In this document: positions 27,702 through 35,923 of the stretch, piece after piece
Position numbering within the stretch: the stretch's first letter is position 1
How the letters are laid out: every line of letters starts with the position of its first letter
Notes under the pieces: generated by a model
Told to the model about the DNA's origin: nothing
What the model saw: only the letters and a program-made list of their open reading frames with translations
Databases searched by the model: none
Translations under genes and position numbers: made by a program
Assembly (NCBI RefSeq): GCF_023612095.1
Contig: NZ_CP086235.1
Location: 3,359,501 to 3,423,500, forward strand
DNA length: 64,000 bases
Source of the DNA: Cytobacillus firmus
Lineage (GTDB): Bacteria > Bacillota > Bacilli > Bacillales > Cytobacillaceae
Direction of reading: 5' to 3'

Positions 27702-28829
27702 TTACGCTTTTGCTGCTTTTTTTCTAAGTGCCTTAGGAATATATACACAAAACGGCTCACTTTCCATATAATCCCCTGTCATGGCAAATGCACGTGATCT
27801 CGATCCTCCGCAAACATAACGAAATTCGCATTGGCCGCATTTCCCTTTGTATTTATCAGGATTTCTGAGATCTTTAAAGATGGGTGATTCCCTGTATATT
27901 TCGGCGAGCGGCTGTTCCCTAACATTCCCTGCTTTAACAGGCAAAAGTCCGCTCGGATAAACGTCCCCAATGTGCGAAATGAAAACAAAGCCATTTCCGT
28001 CATTGACTCCTTTAGGCGCCCTGCCTAAACCATCTATGGAACCCGTCAGCCCTTGCTGTGTAAGAGCATCGAGATATTGAATATCCTCATTTTGACCCTT
28101 TGCTTCATTCATTTTTTGCTGAATGACCACTCGCCGGTAATGCTGGGCAGCTGTTGTCTTAATATCGAAGGTAACCTTTTTGCTTAAGTTATACAGCCAT
28201 GTAAAAACCTTCTCATGCTCAACCGGTGAGATCATATCCTTCTCCTGCCCTCTCCCTGTTGGAACAAGGAAGAACACACTCCAAAGAACACATTTGAGTT
28301 CATTTACAACCTTGGCCATCTCCTCAAGGTAATCGATATTATAACGCGAGATAACTGTATTTATCTGAACTGGAATTTCAAGCTCGTGCAGATATTTTAT
28401 CCTTTCAATCGTTAAATCAAAGGAACCGGAAGTCCCCCTAAAGTGGTCGTGAATTTCTGCATTTGGCCCATCAAGGCTGAAGGCCCATCGAGCTAAGCCG
28501 ACCTGTTTGGCTTTTTCAATAGCTTCCTTAGTTACATTTGGTGTCGCACTGGGCGTCATGGAAACACGAACACCCTTTTTCACGGCATATTCGGCTATAT
28601 CGAATACATCCTGCCTCATTAATGGATCTCCACCCGTAAACACAAGCATAGGGTTATTCATTTCCCTGATTTGGTCAATCAGGGCCTTCCCTTCTTCAAA
28701 GGAAAGTTCTCTCGGATCTCTCCTGTACTGTGCTTCGGCACGGCAATGCAGACATTTTAGCTGGCATGCCCTTGTTAATTCCCATATCACAATAAAAGGG
28801 TCTTTATTAAAGTCTCTAGCAAATCCCAT
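27702..28829 (-). CDS. Radical SAM/SPASM protein of the NirJ/AhbD-like group
   Basis: A 375-residue radical SAM enzyme with the cluster motif CQLKCLHC near residue 22, GGDPLMR for SAM binding, and a C-terminal SPASM-type cysteine set (CGQCEFRYVCGG and a later C in EPFCVYIP). The closest groups I recognise are heme-modifying NirJ/AhbC/AhbD proteins and related SPASM enzymes; the substrate is unknown. ATG at 28829 is chosen because AAGGAGG lies 8 bp upstream; an upstream in-frame start at 28865 lacks one. A 9/10 Fnr site at -41.5 with a perfect TATAAT indicates anaerobic induction. It is convergent with fnr, across a shared terminator region. Confidence 0.8.
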   Translation of the reverse strand: MGFARDFNKDPFIVIWELTRACQLKCLHCRAEAQYRRDPRELSFEEGKALIDQIREMNNPMLVFTGGDPLMRQDVFDIAEYAVKKGVRVSMTPSATPNVTKEAIEKAKQVGLARWAFSLDGPNAEIHDHFRGTSGSFDLTIERIKYLHELEIPVQINTVISRYNIDYLEEMAKVVNELKCVLWSVFFLVPTGRGQEKDMISPVEHEKVFTWLYNLSKKVTFDIKTTAAQHYRRVVIQQKMNEAKGQNEDIQYLDALTQQGLTGSIDGLGRAPKGVNDGNGFVFISHIGDVYPSGLLPVKAGNVREQPLAEIYRESPIFKDLRNPDKYKGKCGQCEFRYVCGGSRSRAFAMTGDYMESEPFCVYIPKALRKKAAKA

Positions 28830-28906
28830 TAGAGATGCCTCCTTGATGGCCTCACTCCCGGCCATTTCTCAACGTAAAGCAAACTATATTGTGTCTTTCC
28901 ATTGTC

Positions 28907-28949
28907 ATTATAGGGTAATCGGCATGTTAAATAAGTGAACTACCTCACA
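28907..28949 (-). promoter_or_regulatory. Fnr site and promoter of the radical SAM gene
   Basis: Minus strand TGTGA-GGTAGT-TCACT (28949-28934) matches the Fnr consensus at 9 of 10 positions. A perfect TATAAT lies at 28912-28907, placing the site centre at -41.5. Confidence 0.82.
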
Positions 28950-28956
28950 AGGGCAC

Positions 28957-28988
28957 AAAAAAACAGCAGGAAATACTCCTGCTGTTTT
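28957..28988 (-). terminator. Terminator after yitW
   Basis: AAAACAGCAGG / CCTGCTGTTTT stem with a 7-nt loop, continuing into a T-run on the minus strand. Confidence 0.8.
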
Positions 28989-28999
28989 AAGCTTAAATT

Positions 29000-29308
29000 T
29001 TATCGTACGCCAAGTGCAATTTTTGCATAGCGGGACATTTTGTCCTTGGACCAAGGCGGGTTCCAGACAATATTCACTTCAGAGTCTTTTACTTCAGGGA
29101 TATCTGCCAGCGCTGACTTTACTTGTTCAACAATTGTGCCTGCCATAGGACAGCCCATGGAAGTAAGAGTCATATCAACTATAGCTTTCCCTTCCTCTTC
29201 CATTTTCACATCATATACCAAGCCCAAGTTAACAATGTCTATCCCCAGCTCAGGGTCTACTACAAGCTCCAGTGCACCCATAATGCTGTCTTTTAAATCC
29301 TGATCCAT
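29000..29308 (-). CDS. yitW: YitW-like Fe-S assembly factor (MIP18/DUF59 family)
   Basis: A 102-residue DUF59/MIP18 protein related to SufT, thought to help mature Fe-S proteins. It shows VVDPELGIDIVNLGLVYDV and the conserved SMGCPMAGTIVEQV cysteine motif. Start 29308 follows AAGGAG. It is downstream of yitV as in B. subtilis and adjoins the Fnr block. Confidence 0.9.
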   Translation of the reverse strand: MDQDLKDSIMGALELVVDPELGIDIVNLGLVYDVKMEEEGKAIVDMTLTSMGCPMAGTIVEQVKSALADIPEVKDSEVNIVWNPPWSKDKMSRYAKIALGVR

Positions 29309-29378
29309 TCTGCAGCACTCCTTCATTATTTACTATCTTTATCTTAACAAAAATTTAAATGAATTGAAAAAAAACAGG

Positions 29379-30146
29379 TTATAAATGTTCCTCAAACCAT
29401 TTAACTGTTTCAAGAAGCCCCTCCCTGCTGACTTTATGCCCCGCCTGTTCATCTGATATAAACAGGAGGTTTTCAGGTGAGTCTCTGTACATGGGCTGGA
29501 TGGTCTCATAAAATTGGTATGTATAGGAATAAGGAACAACCGGGTCCTTTTTGCCATGCCAGAACATGAGCGGCCTTCCGGCAAGCTTTTCTGGCTGAAG
29601 GCTCAGATCCCGCTCCCTAAGAATTCTCAAGAGATCTGCTAGTTCTTCATTTGTGAGCGGAACCTTAATATTATTTTTCTTCAGTTCATCGAGCTGAAGC
29701 TGAGCAAACTTTTCATAATATGGAATACCCATAAGGCTAACTGCAGTTTTGACCCATTCATACTGTGTCAGGGCGCCCAAAGTGACTATTCCCCCCATTG
29801 AGGTGCCCACAAGTCCTATTCTTCCCTGATCAATCAGGTTCCAATCCTCATAGACATTCCTGATTATGTTCAATTCCGCAATGGTATTCAGAACAATATC
29901 CCAAAGCTTGAAGTTTAAATCGCTGCCTGATAAGCCCTCGGATCTTTCCCCATGATATAGGGTGTCCGGCAGTACTACCCTAAACCCTTTTTCTGCAAGG
30001 AGATAGGCATAATGCAGATTAAGTTCTTTGGCACTCGTAAAACCATGAACAAAAATGATAAAAGGCAGGGGTTCCCCCTTTATTTCCTGCCTGGCAAGTT
30101 CAAGAACAGGAATTTCTCTGATAAGCTTATGTTCAATTACAACCAC
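29379..30146 (-). CDS. yitV: YitV-like alpha/beta hydrolase (putative esterase)
   Basis: A 255-residue alpha/beta hydrolase with an intact nucleophile elbow VGTSMGGIVTL and an oxyanion-region IFVHGFTSAKE; a C-terminal GHKVSREGLLETV supplies the histidine. The substrate is unknown. GTG at 30146 follows TTAGGAGG. It is followed by yitW in the same direction and is divergent from yitU, as in B. subtilis. Confidence 0.85.
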   Translation of the reverse strand: MVVIEHKLIREIPVLELARQEIKGEPLPFIIFVHGFTSAKELNLHYAYLLAEKGFRVVLPDTLYHGERSEGLSGSDLNFKLWDIVLNTIAELNIIRNVYEDWNLIDQGRIGLVGTSMGGIVTLGALTQYEWVKTAVSLMGIPYYEKFAQLQLDELKKNNIKVPLTNEELADLLRILRERDLSLQPEKLAGRPLMFWHGKKDPVVPYSYTYQFYETIQPMYRDSPENLLFISDEQAGHKVSREGLLETVKWFEEHL

Positions 30147-30425
30147 AATTTTTCCTCCTAAACCTGTTGTACCAAGATGAATTTTTTTACAAAATTATAA
30201 TAATATTGATAACATATATGTATAAAATGATTTTGTAAAAGCTTAAGCTCTTGTCTTATGTAAATTCTTTCTATATTTTCAGTTTAACATGTGGACTTTT
30301 CTTTTCCAAAACCTTTACACTTAGAACAAAAGCGGGGCATACTTCACTATAAGCAATGCGCTGCAGTCTGCTGGCTGCAATTACATTATTATTATAAAAG
30401 TGCTGAGCGCTTAGAAGGAGATCTT

Positions 30426-31244
30426 ATGGCAGAAAAACATTTAATTGCATTGGACCTTGATGGCACATTATTAAAAGATGACAAAACCATCTCGGCTAAA
30501 ACTAAAATGATTATTCAAAAGGCACGCGAACAAGGGCATGAAGTAATGATTGCCACTGGAAGGCCATTTCGCTCGAGTGAAATTTACTATCGTGAAATGG
30601 GTTTGACTACGCCGATTGTCAATTTCAATGGTGCATATATACATCATCCTAAAGACCATAATTGGGGTGTTTACCACACACCACTGCAAATGAACGTGGC
30701 AAAGGAAATTGTCGAAGCCGTTAATAGCTATACTATTCATAATATCGTGGCAGAAGTTATTGATGATGTTTATTTGCACTACCATGATGAGAAGCTTCTC
30801 GACATCTTTGGTTTTGGCGATCCGAATATTACGACGGGAGATTTGCGCAGTTACTTAAAAGAAAATCCGACAAGCATGCTGATCCATACTGATGAGGAAC
30901 ATGTAAAATCCATCAGAAATCATCTTTCCGAGGTCCATGCCGAAGTAATTGACCACCGCAGATGGGCGGCTCCCTGGCATGTCATTGAAATCGTGAAAAC
31001 AGGACTGAATAAAGCTGTTGGCCTCAAAAAAGCAGCTGATTACTTCCAAATACCACCCGAGCGGATCATTGCTTTTGGCGATGAGGACAATGATCTTGAA
31101 ATGCTTGAATTTGCAGGCTACGGGATTGCCATGGGCAATGCGATCGACCAGGTGAAAAATATTGCCAAAGAGGTCACATTAACCAATGAGGAAGATGGAA
31201 TCGGCCTTTACCTAAATGACTTATTAAATCTTAAAGCTCTTTAA
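30426..31244 (+). CDS. yitU: YitU-like Cof-type HAD phosphatase
   Basis: A 272-residue haloacid dehalogenase-superfamily phosphatase (class IIB, Cof type). It has DLDGTLL near the N-terminus (nucleophile Asp), ATGRPF for motif II, a lysine in the NKAVGL region and FGDEDNDLEML for motif IV. Likely acts on sugar phosphates or nucleotides; the exact substrate cannot be told. ATG at 30426 with GAAGGAG upstream is chosen over longer in-frame starts. Confidence 0.9.
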   Translation: MAEKHLIALDLDGTLLKDDKTISAKTKMIIQKAREQGHEVMIATGRPFRSSEIYYREMGLTTPIVNFNGAYIHHPKDHNWGVYHTPLQMNVAKEIVEAVNSYTIHNIVAEVIDDVYLHYHDEKLLDIFGFGDPNITTGDLRSYLKENPTSMLIHTDEEHVKSIRNHLSEVHAEVIDHRRWAAPWHVIEIVKTGLNKAVGLKKAADYFQIPPERIIAFGDEDNDLEMLEFAGYGIAMGNAIDQVKNIAKEVTLTNEEDGIGLYLNDLLNLKAL

Positions 31245-31362
31245 GCTGCTGACCATGAAGAAATAATTTGAAACCATCCCCTTTTTAAATCCTTTCTTTG
31301 GAGCATACTAAAGATGAAGCAGCCCAATTGCGGCTTCAAACTTTTTCATGGAGGGGATTCGA

Positions 31363-31515
31363 ATGGGTAAACGTAATAAATCAAAACGCTTCGTTCAACA
31401 GGGTGCTGATACTGTTAGTAAGCATGATGAGCGTATCCCGTACCACATGACCTATGCTGAGGCGGAAGCCCAAAAACTAGCTAATGTGAAAGAATCATCC
31501 CTCGGAGGAATATAG
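31363..31515 (+). CDS. Small basic protein of unknown function
   Basis: A 50-residue ORF beginning MGKRNKSKRFVQQGADTVS and ending ESSLGGI. It has a good RBS (GGAGGGG, 8 bp from the ATG) and its 3' end contains the RBS of the next gene, so the two are probably co-translated. Very basic N-terminus; no membrane segment. I do not recognise a family. Small basic proteins of this sort in Bacillus are sometimes sporulation-related, but nothing here shows that. Confidence 0.65.
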   Translation: MGKRNKSKRFVQQGADTVSKHDERIPYHMTYAEAEAQKLANVKESSLGGI

Positions 31516-31517
31516 CG

Positions 31518-31703
31518 ATGGGTAACAGATTATTTCAGGAAGCCAGAAAATATGTGGAAATAGCCAAAAATTCTGCAGGCGAAGAAACTGTTTCCCGAGC
31601 GAAAAATGCTTTAAGTTCTGCATTTGCCAACTCCACTGCAGCTGAACAGGCACAGCTCCGGGAGATGCAGCAGGAGCTTGAACAATATACGCAGTATCGC
31701 TAA
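31518..31703 (+). CDS. yizC: YizC-like DUF3813 protein
   Basis: A 61-residue, alanine- and glutamine-rich helical protein (GNRLFQEARKYVEIAKNSAG) of the DUF3813 type. Its RBS (CTCGGAGGAATATAG) overlaps the end of the preceding small gene. Position between yitU and ipi matches B. subtilis yizC. Function is unknown. Confidence 0.8.
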   Translation: MGNRLFQEARKYVEIAKNSAGEETVSRAKNALSSAFANSTAAEQAQLREMQQELEQYTQYR

Positions 31704-31739
31704 AAAGAGCTGGCGGCCTCAATGGCTGCCAGCTCTTTT
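31703..31739. terminator. Bidirectional terminator between yizC and ipi
   Basis: AAAGAGCTGGC / GCCAGCTCTTT stem followed by T on the plus strand and a T-run (AAAAA on plus) on the minus strand. It lies between convergent stop codons. Confidence 0.8.
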
Positions 31740-32487
31740 ACCTCCTTTCCAGGATAACAGGAAAGGAATTTATTATATCTCCGTTTACATCTTTTTCATA
31801 TAAATGCAAAAGCACTGTTCCGTTTTCAGGGATGTTCACAGAAGGAATGCTTATTTTTATCCTATAGCTCTTCCAATCATTTGATGAAGCCACTATGGAC
31901 TTTTCAGACTGCAGCTCATTATGGCCATCTTCAACTGTATACCATAGCTTTCCGCTTTTTGGGCGAGCTTTAAATAATATGATATATTCGCCGTTCCCGC
32001 CTGTAACCTTTGCCTGGCTAAAGGAAGGATTTTGGCCCGGGATATAAACAGATGCTTGAGATTCAGGTTTTGTCTCCAACTTTTCCCCATTTAAGTTTGA
32101 TGCCAGCAGCCGGGCTTTTACTAGGTACTCTCCCTCCTGAACTCTTTTCCCTTTATGCCTGTAATCCCACTGCTCTTCCCATACCTTGATATCATCCGGG
32201 TTAATGGTAATGTTTTGGATAGCCTGTAAAAATACTTTTCCTTCTGAGGAGGAATATACCTTTTCGCCTTTTTGAGTGAAAATCTCCACTTCATAAAAAT
32301 GAGAGGATCCAAACTCAAAGCTCAGCGGATAATTGGCCTTATTCCTCAGAAGCAGATCGATCTTTAGTGTTTCTTGTCCTGCTTGAGGCATTACATTAAA
32401 GTCAAAAGGCATTTCCTTTACAGAAGCTTCAAAACTTTGCATAGGCATAGTAAAGAAAATTACAGCAGCAGCCAAAAGCCGAAGCAT
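31738..32487 (-). CDS. ipi: Secreted BsuPI-domain protein with C-terminal Ig-like (Gmad2) domain
   Basis: A 249-residue protein with a short N-terminal signal-like hydrophobic stretch (MLRLLAAAVIFFTM). It has a BsuPI/intracellular-proteinase-inhibitor-like domain (about 25-140; LKIDLLLRNKANYPLSFEFGSS), then a beta-rich region (about 150-245) resembling the Gmad2 immunoglobulin-like domain. B. subtilis Ipi is about 119 residues and intracellular, so this protein is longer and probably exported. It follows yitT by 19 bp in the same direction. The symbol is by position and domain only; protease inhibition is not demonstrated. Confidence 0.72.
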   Translation of the reverse strand: MLRLLAAAVIFFTMPMQSFEASVKEMPFDFNVMPQAGQETLKIDLLLRNKANYPLSFEFGSSHFYEVEIFTQKGEKVYSSSEGKVFLQAIQNITINPDDIKVWEEQWDYRHKGKRVQEGEYLVKARLLASNLNGEKLETKPESQASVYIPGQNPSFSQAKVTGGNGEYIILFKARPKSGKLWYTVEDGHNELQSEKSIVASSNDWKSYRIKISIPSVNIPENGTVLLHLYEKDVNGDIINSFPVILERR

Positions 32488-32506
32488 CCTTCATCCCTCC
32501 ATTCAT

Positions 32507-33336
32507 TTAATCCCTGCGGAAGAAACCATATACACCAGTTGTTTGAACAATATTTGTAAAAGCATTCGGATCCACTTCTTTTATGATTCTTTCAAGGTCA
32601 AATAACTCATAGCGTGTGATGACAATCATCATCATTTCCTTATTTTCATTTGTAAAAGCTCCCTTTGCAGGAAAAGTTGTTATTCCCTGACAAGATGGTC
32701 ATGGATCGCTTTTTTCATTTCTTCGGATTTTTTCGTGATGATCAGAGCTGTAAGTTTTTCATGTCTGGTGTGGATGGCATCAATAACCCTTGTAGAAGCA
32801 TAAAGGGTTACAAGAGTGTATAGAGCTTTTTCCCAGCCATATAAAAAACCGGCTGTTATAATAATAATGGCATTAAGAGTGAAAAAATATGTACCGACAG
32901 GCTTGTCTTTCATTCGGGACAAGACCATCGCAATTATATCCATTCCTCCTGTGGAAGCCCCCCATTTAAGTGTAATCCCTACACCTACAGCTGCTATGAC
33001 ACCTCCAAAAACGGCATTAAGCAGGATATCTTTTGATACGTGGATTACAGGTATCACTTCAAGGAAGAAAGACATCAGGAAGACGCTTAAAAAACTATAA
33101 ATCGTAAACGAACGGCCAACTTTTTTCCAGGCCAATATGGTAACAGGAATATTTAGAATGAACAGCAATATACCTGTTGATCCGAAATCACCCAGAATGC
33201 TTGAAAGAAGCTGTGCCACTCCTGTAAAACCGCTTGCATATACATTAGCGGGTATGAGAAAAAAATTCATCGCGATTGCATTCAATATCGCGCCAATCAA
33301 CACAATAAATACTTTCTTAGTTTCTAGCCAAACCAT
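32507..33336 (-). CDS. yitT: YitT-family membrane protein, frameshifted before its DUF2179 domain as read
   Basis: Begins with about five membrane helices (YitT_membrane, about 1-190) typical of this transporter-like family of unknown substrate. As read, translation stops at 32680 after IHDHLVRE. The downstream sequence in another frame encodes GITTFPAKGAFTNENKEM through VDPNAFTNIVQTTGVYGFFRRD, a complete DUF2179 domain with stop at 32507. Adding one G to the GGG at 32685-32687 joins them (LVRGITTF) to give about 276 residues, the family length. The B. subtilis neighbours yitS and ipi are also present. Start follows AGGGGGT. Confidence 0.85.
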
Positions 33337-33461
33337 ATTTTACCCCCTGAATTTTTATAGTTTCTTTACCCTAATAAGGTGCATTTTCAACACAATTCAT
33401 TGTTTTTTCTCCTTGATTTCTATAAACTTAATTCATATAGTTTGAAAGCAGGTGAAAGAAA

Positions 33462-34316
33462 ATGTCAGTAAAAATTCTAGCTGACAGTGCGTGTGATTTG
33501 CCGCTAAGCTTTTACAAAGAACATGGCGTCACACTTTTTCCATTACAGGTTCAACTGAATGATGGAGAATATGAAGATTTAGTCACCATAGAACCTAAGG
33601 ATGTTTACAGTGCTATACGTGAAGGCCAGATGCCTAAAACATCTCAGGTGTCCCCTCTTCTTTTTGAGGAAACGTTCAAAAAAATGGCAGAAAACAATGA
33701 AGACGGCATATATATTGCTTTTTCCTCCGAACTTTCGGGTACATACCAGACCGCTGTCATGATTCTGGAGCAAGTAAAAGAGAACTACCCCGATTTCCAA
33801 TTAACCATCATCGATTCCAAGGCTGCTTCATTGGGATATGGATTAATTGTGAAGGCAGCTGCAGCTGCAGCGCAATCAGGCGCATCCAAAGAAGACATCC
33901 GGAAAGTAATCGAATTTCGCTGCCGAAACCTCGAGAGCTTATTTACGGTAAATGATCTTGAATATCTCGCAAAAGGCGGGCGTGTTTCGAAAGCTTCGGC
34001 ATTTCTGGGCGGACTTTTGAATATTAAACCTCTTTTAACAGTAGAAGATGGCAAACTTGTGCCGATCGAGAAACTGCGCGGCAAGAAAAAGCTGCTTCGC
34101 CGCATTATTGAGCTTATGAAACAAAATGGGACTTCCTTTGAGATGCAGACTGTCGGCATCAGCCATGCTGATGATGAAGACACAGCTCTTGAAATGCAAA
34201 AGCTGATACTGGACGAGCTTAATGCCAAAGAAGTGTATATTACATCCATTGGTTCAGCAATTGGGGCTCATACTGGCCCAGGGTCTTTAGCGATATTCTT
34301 CTCTAAGCAAATTTAA
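33462..34316 (+). CDS. yitS: DegV-family fatty-acid-binding protein (YitS)
   Basis: A 284-residue DegV-fold protein starting KILADSACDLP (the fatty-acid carboxylate-binding region) with TSQVSPLLFEETF and a C-terminal GAHTGPGSLAIFF, the family hallmark. DegV/FakB proteins carry fatty acids for FakA kinase. RBS GCAGGTGAAAGAA. Divergent from yitT. Confidence 0.92.
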   Translation: MSVKILADSACDLPLSFYKEHGVTLFPLQVQLNDGEYEDLVTIEPKDVYSAIREGQMPKTSQVSPLLFEETFKKMAENNEDGIYIAFSSELSGTYQTAVMILEQVKENYPDFQLTIIDSKAASLGYGLIVKAAAAAAQSGASKEDIRKVIEFRCRNLESLFTVNDLEYLAKGGRVSKASAFLGGLLNIKPLLTVEDGKLVPIEKLRGKKKLLRRIIELMKQNGTSFEMQTVGISHADDEDTALEMQKLILDELNAKEVYITSIGSAIGAHTGPGSLAIFFSKQI

Positions 34317-34425
34317 ACCAAAAGTACAGGATACATACTCCATTTCATTCTGACAGACAATATGACTGTACTTCAGTTATATTCCTGAAGGCTAAACCCA
34401 TCAGTATGAAAGGAGTATTTTTATT

Positions 34426-34557
34426 ATGCCGCATACTTCCGATAATGATAAGAAAGCGAAAGACAATAATGCGCTTCTCCACGAAAAAAATATGATGCGC
34501 GAGAAAAACCGCAAAGCCGGGAAAAACCAATATTCGAAAAAAACAGATCACCTTTAA
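34426..34557 (+). CDS. Small highly charged protein (DUF3941-like)
   Basis: A 43-residue, Lys/Asn-rich protein (MPHTSDNDKKAKDNNALL... ending YSKKTDHL) with a good RBS (GAAAGGAG). Composition and ending resemble the DUF3941 family of short Bacillaceae proteins; I recall this without being able to check. A terminator follows immediately. Function is unknown. Confidence 0.6.
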   Translation: MPHTSDNDKKAKDNNALLHEKNMMREKNRKAGKNQYSKKTDHL

Positions 34558-34560
34558 TAA

Positions 34561-34597
34561 TAAAACGGGCAAGCATTGGCTTGTCCGTTTTATTATT
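34561..34597 (+). terminator. Terminator after the DUF3941-like gene
   Basis: AAAACGGGCAAGC / GCTTGTCCGTTTT stem (one mismatch-type pair) with a 4-nt loop followed by ATTATTT. Confidence 0.75.
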
Positions 34598-34644
34598 TGG
34601 CTCTTTTTTCAATGATTGTTGTTTTTGGTTTATGAATTCTACCC

Positions 34645-34830
34645 GTTGATTTCCGCTGCAGGCACGCAGCGAACCCGCGGGGAGGAATGCGAGCCTCCTC
34701 GGCTTCGCCTGCGGGGTCTCACACTTCCCTCACCTCCCGCAGGACATTGAATAAGCTTCCTCGAATGAACACCGCACGAAGGAAATGCGTCAGCATTTTC
34801 GAGGATCAAGTGCCCTCCGCTCCAATCAAC
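34645..34830. repeat. GC-rich structured intergenic element, probable dispersed repeat
   Basis: This fills most of the 345-bp gene-free stretch 34558-34902. It opens GTTGATTTCCGCT and closes GCTCCAATCAAC, an imperfect terminal inverted repeat, and is much richer in G+C than its surroundings. Internal palindromes include AGCC-TCCTC-GGCT and CCTCGAA / TTCGAGG arms near 34760-34805. No ORF with an RBS was found. It resembles intergenic repeats I recall from other Bacillaceae; only one copy is in this window. It could be a MITE-like element or a structured RNA. Confidence 0.5.
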
Positions 34831-34902
34831 TCAGCAAATTAAACTAAGCGATAAACAAAGCCACAAACTTTACGGTAACAGCCTATTATTTTTTGCAGTT
34901 GA

Positions 34903-35766
34903 TTAGTCTTTCTTAATATATGTCCAGCCCTCTTCCTGATAAATCCTGCCTTCCTTCATAAGCCGGCCCAAAGCCCTTTTAAAGGAAGCTTTGCTTAACT
35001 GAAAACGCTCCTGGATATCTTCCGGGGCACTTTTATCGCCATATGGCATCGCACCGCTTCGGCTTTCAAGATATGAGATGATTTTTTCGGAATCATCGTC
35101 AAGTGCTTCATGCTTTCTTGGAATAAGAGAAACATTCACTGTCCCATCTTCTTTCACATCAACTATGCGGCCTTCCACTTTTTCTCCAAGACGGGGCTCT
35201 CTTTTTCGCTGGGATTCATGGATAAAGCCTTTAAAGCCCTCATCTGTATAAATCCAGCTTCCAACCTTTGCGGTTCTATAAATATGTCCGTGAATATTCT
35301 TATTAAAGTCACTTTTGGTTGCTTTATTTGAAATATCAGTAATGACAGGATCAGTAGCCATTTTCACATAAATTCGGTTATTCTTATTTACCCGGAGTGT
35401 AATGTATAATCTATCTCCTTCAATCGGCCACACAGCTTCGTGGACAGGAAGATCCTCCTCCCCAAGGAGCATGTCCTTCTGAATGCCAATATTGATAAAT
35501 ACACCGATGCCGGGTTTTACATCGCTTACATGCGCCCATCCATATGTACCAGCCTGAACCTCTGGAATGACAGTTGTTGCTGCGATTCTTCCCTGTGAGT
35601 CCATATAAAGGAAAGCGTCAACCTCCTGCCCTTCTTCGAACTTTTCATCCGTCTCATTCTGATGAAGAAGAACATCCTCCTCTCCATCCGTTAAAAAATA
35701 GCCAAATGCCGCTTCCCTTGAAACGATCAGCTTAACAGCACGGCCCAAATTCTCTTCTATAGCCAT
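34903..35766 (-). CDS. cvfB: CvfB/YitL S1-domain RNA-binding protein
   Basis: A 287-residue protein made of S1-like domains and a C-terminal winged-helix segment, as in CvfB (virulence regulator in staphylococci) and B. subtilis YitL. Visible features are GRAVKLIVSREAAFGYFLTDG at the start, repeated S1-like beta segments, and the C-terminal PEDIQERFQLSKASFKRALGRLMKEG. Start has AAGGAGG upstream. Divergent from yitK as in B. subtilis. Confidence 0.88.
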   Translation of the reverse strand: MAIEENLGRAVKLIVSREAAFGYFLTDGEEDVLLHQNETDEKFEEGQEVDAFLYMDSQGRIAATTVIPEVQAGTYGWAHVSDVKPGIGVFINIGIQKDMLLGEEDLPVHEAVWPIEGDRLYITLRVNKNNRIYVKMATDPVITDISNKATKSDFNKNIHGHIYRTAKVGSWIYTDEGFKGFIHESQRKREPRLGEKVEGRIVDVKEDGTVNVSLIPRKHEALDDDSEKIISYLESRSGAMPYGDKSAPEDIQERFQLSKASFKRALGRLMKEGRIYQEEGWTYIKKD

Positions 35767-35923
35767 CTTTTTTCCTCCTTCTCAGCAATAAACAGCAAAT
35801 ATTCATTATATTAAATCTTTCCCTAAAAAGATCACATAACTCCTAAAGTTGTTTGAACTGCTATATTTTACTATAATAAGGACTAGAAGTGAAACTTAAA
35901 TTGTTATCGCCAAGGAGGCTGTC

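Noticed and set aside
30147..30425. Possible extra gene or riboswitch in the yitV-yitU divergent region
   Set aside because: No stable conserved structure or separate ORF was found; the upstream in-frame extension of yitU has no RBS, and the region probably holds two promoters.
34558..34902. Possible hidden gene in the region before cvfB
   Set aside because: Both strands lack an ORF with an RBS; the content is better described as a palindromic repeat.
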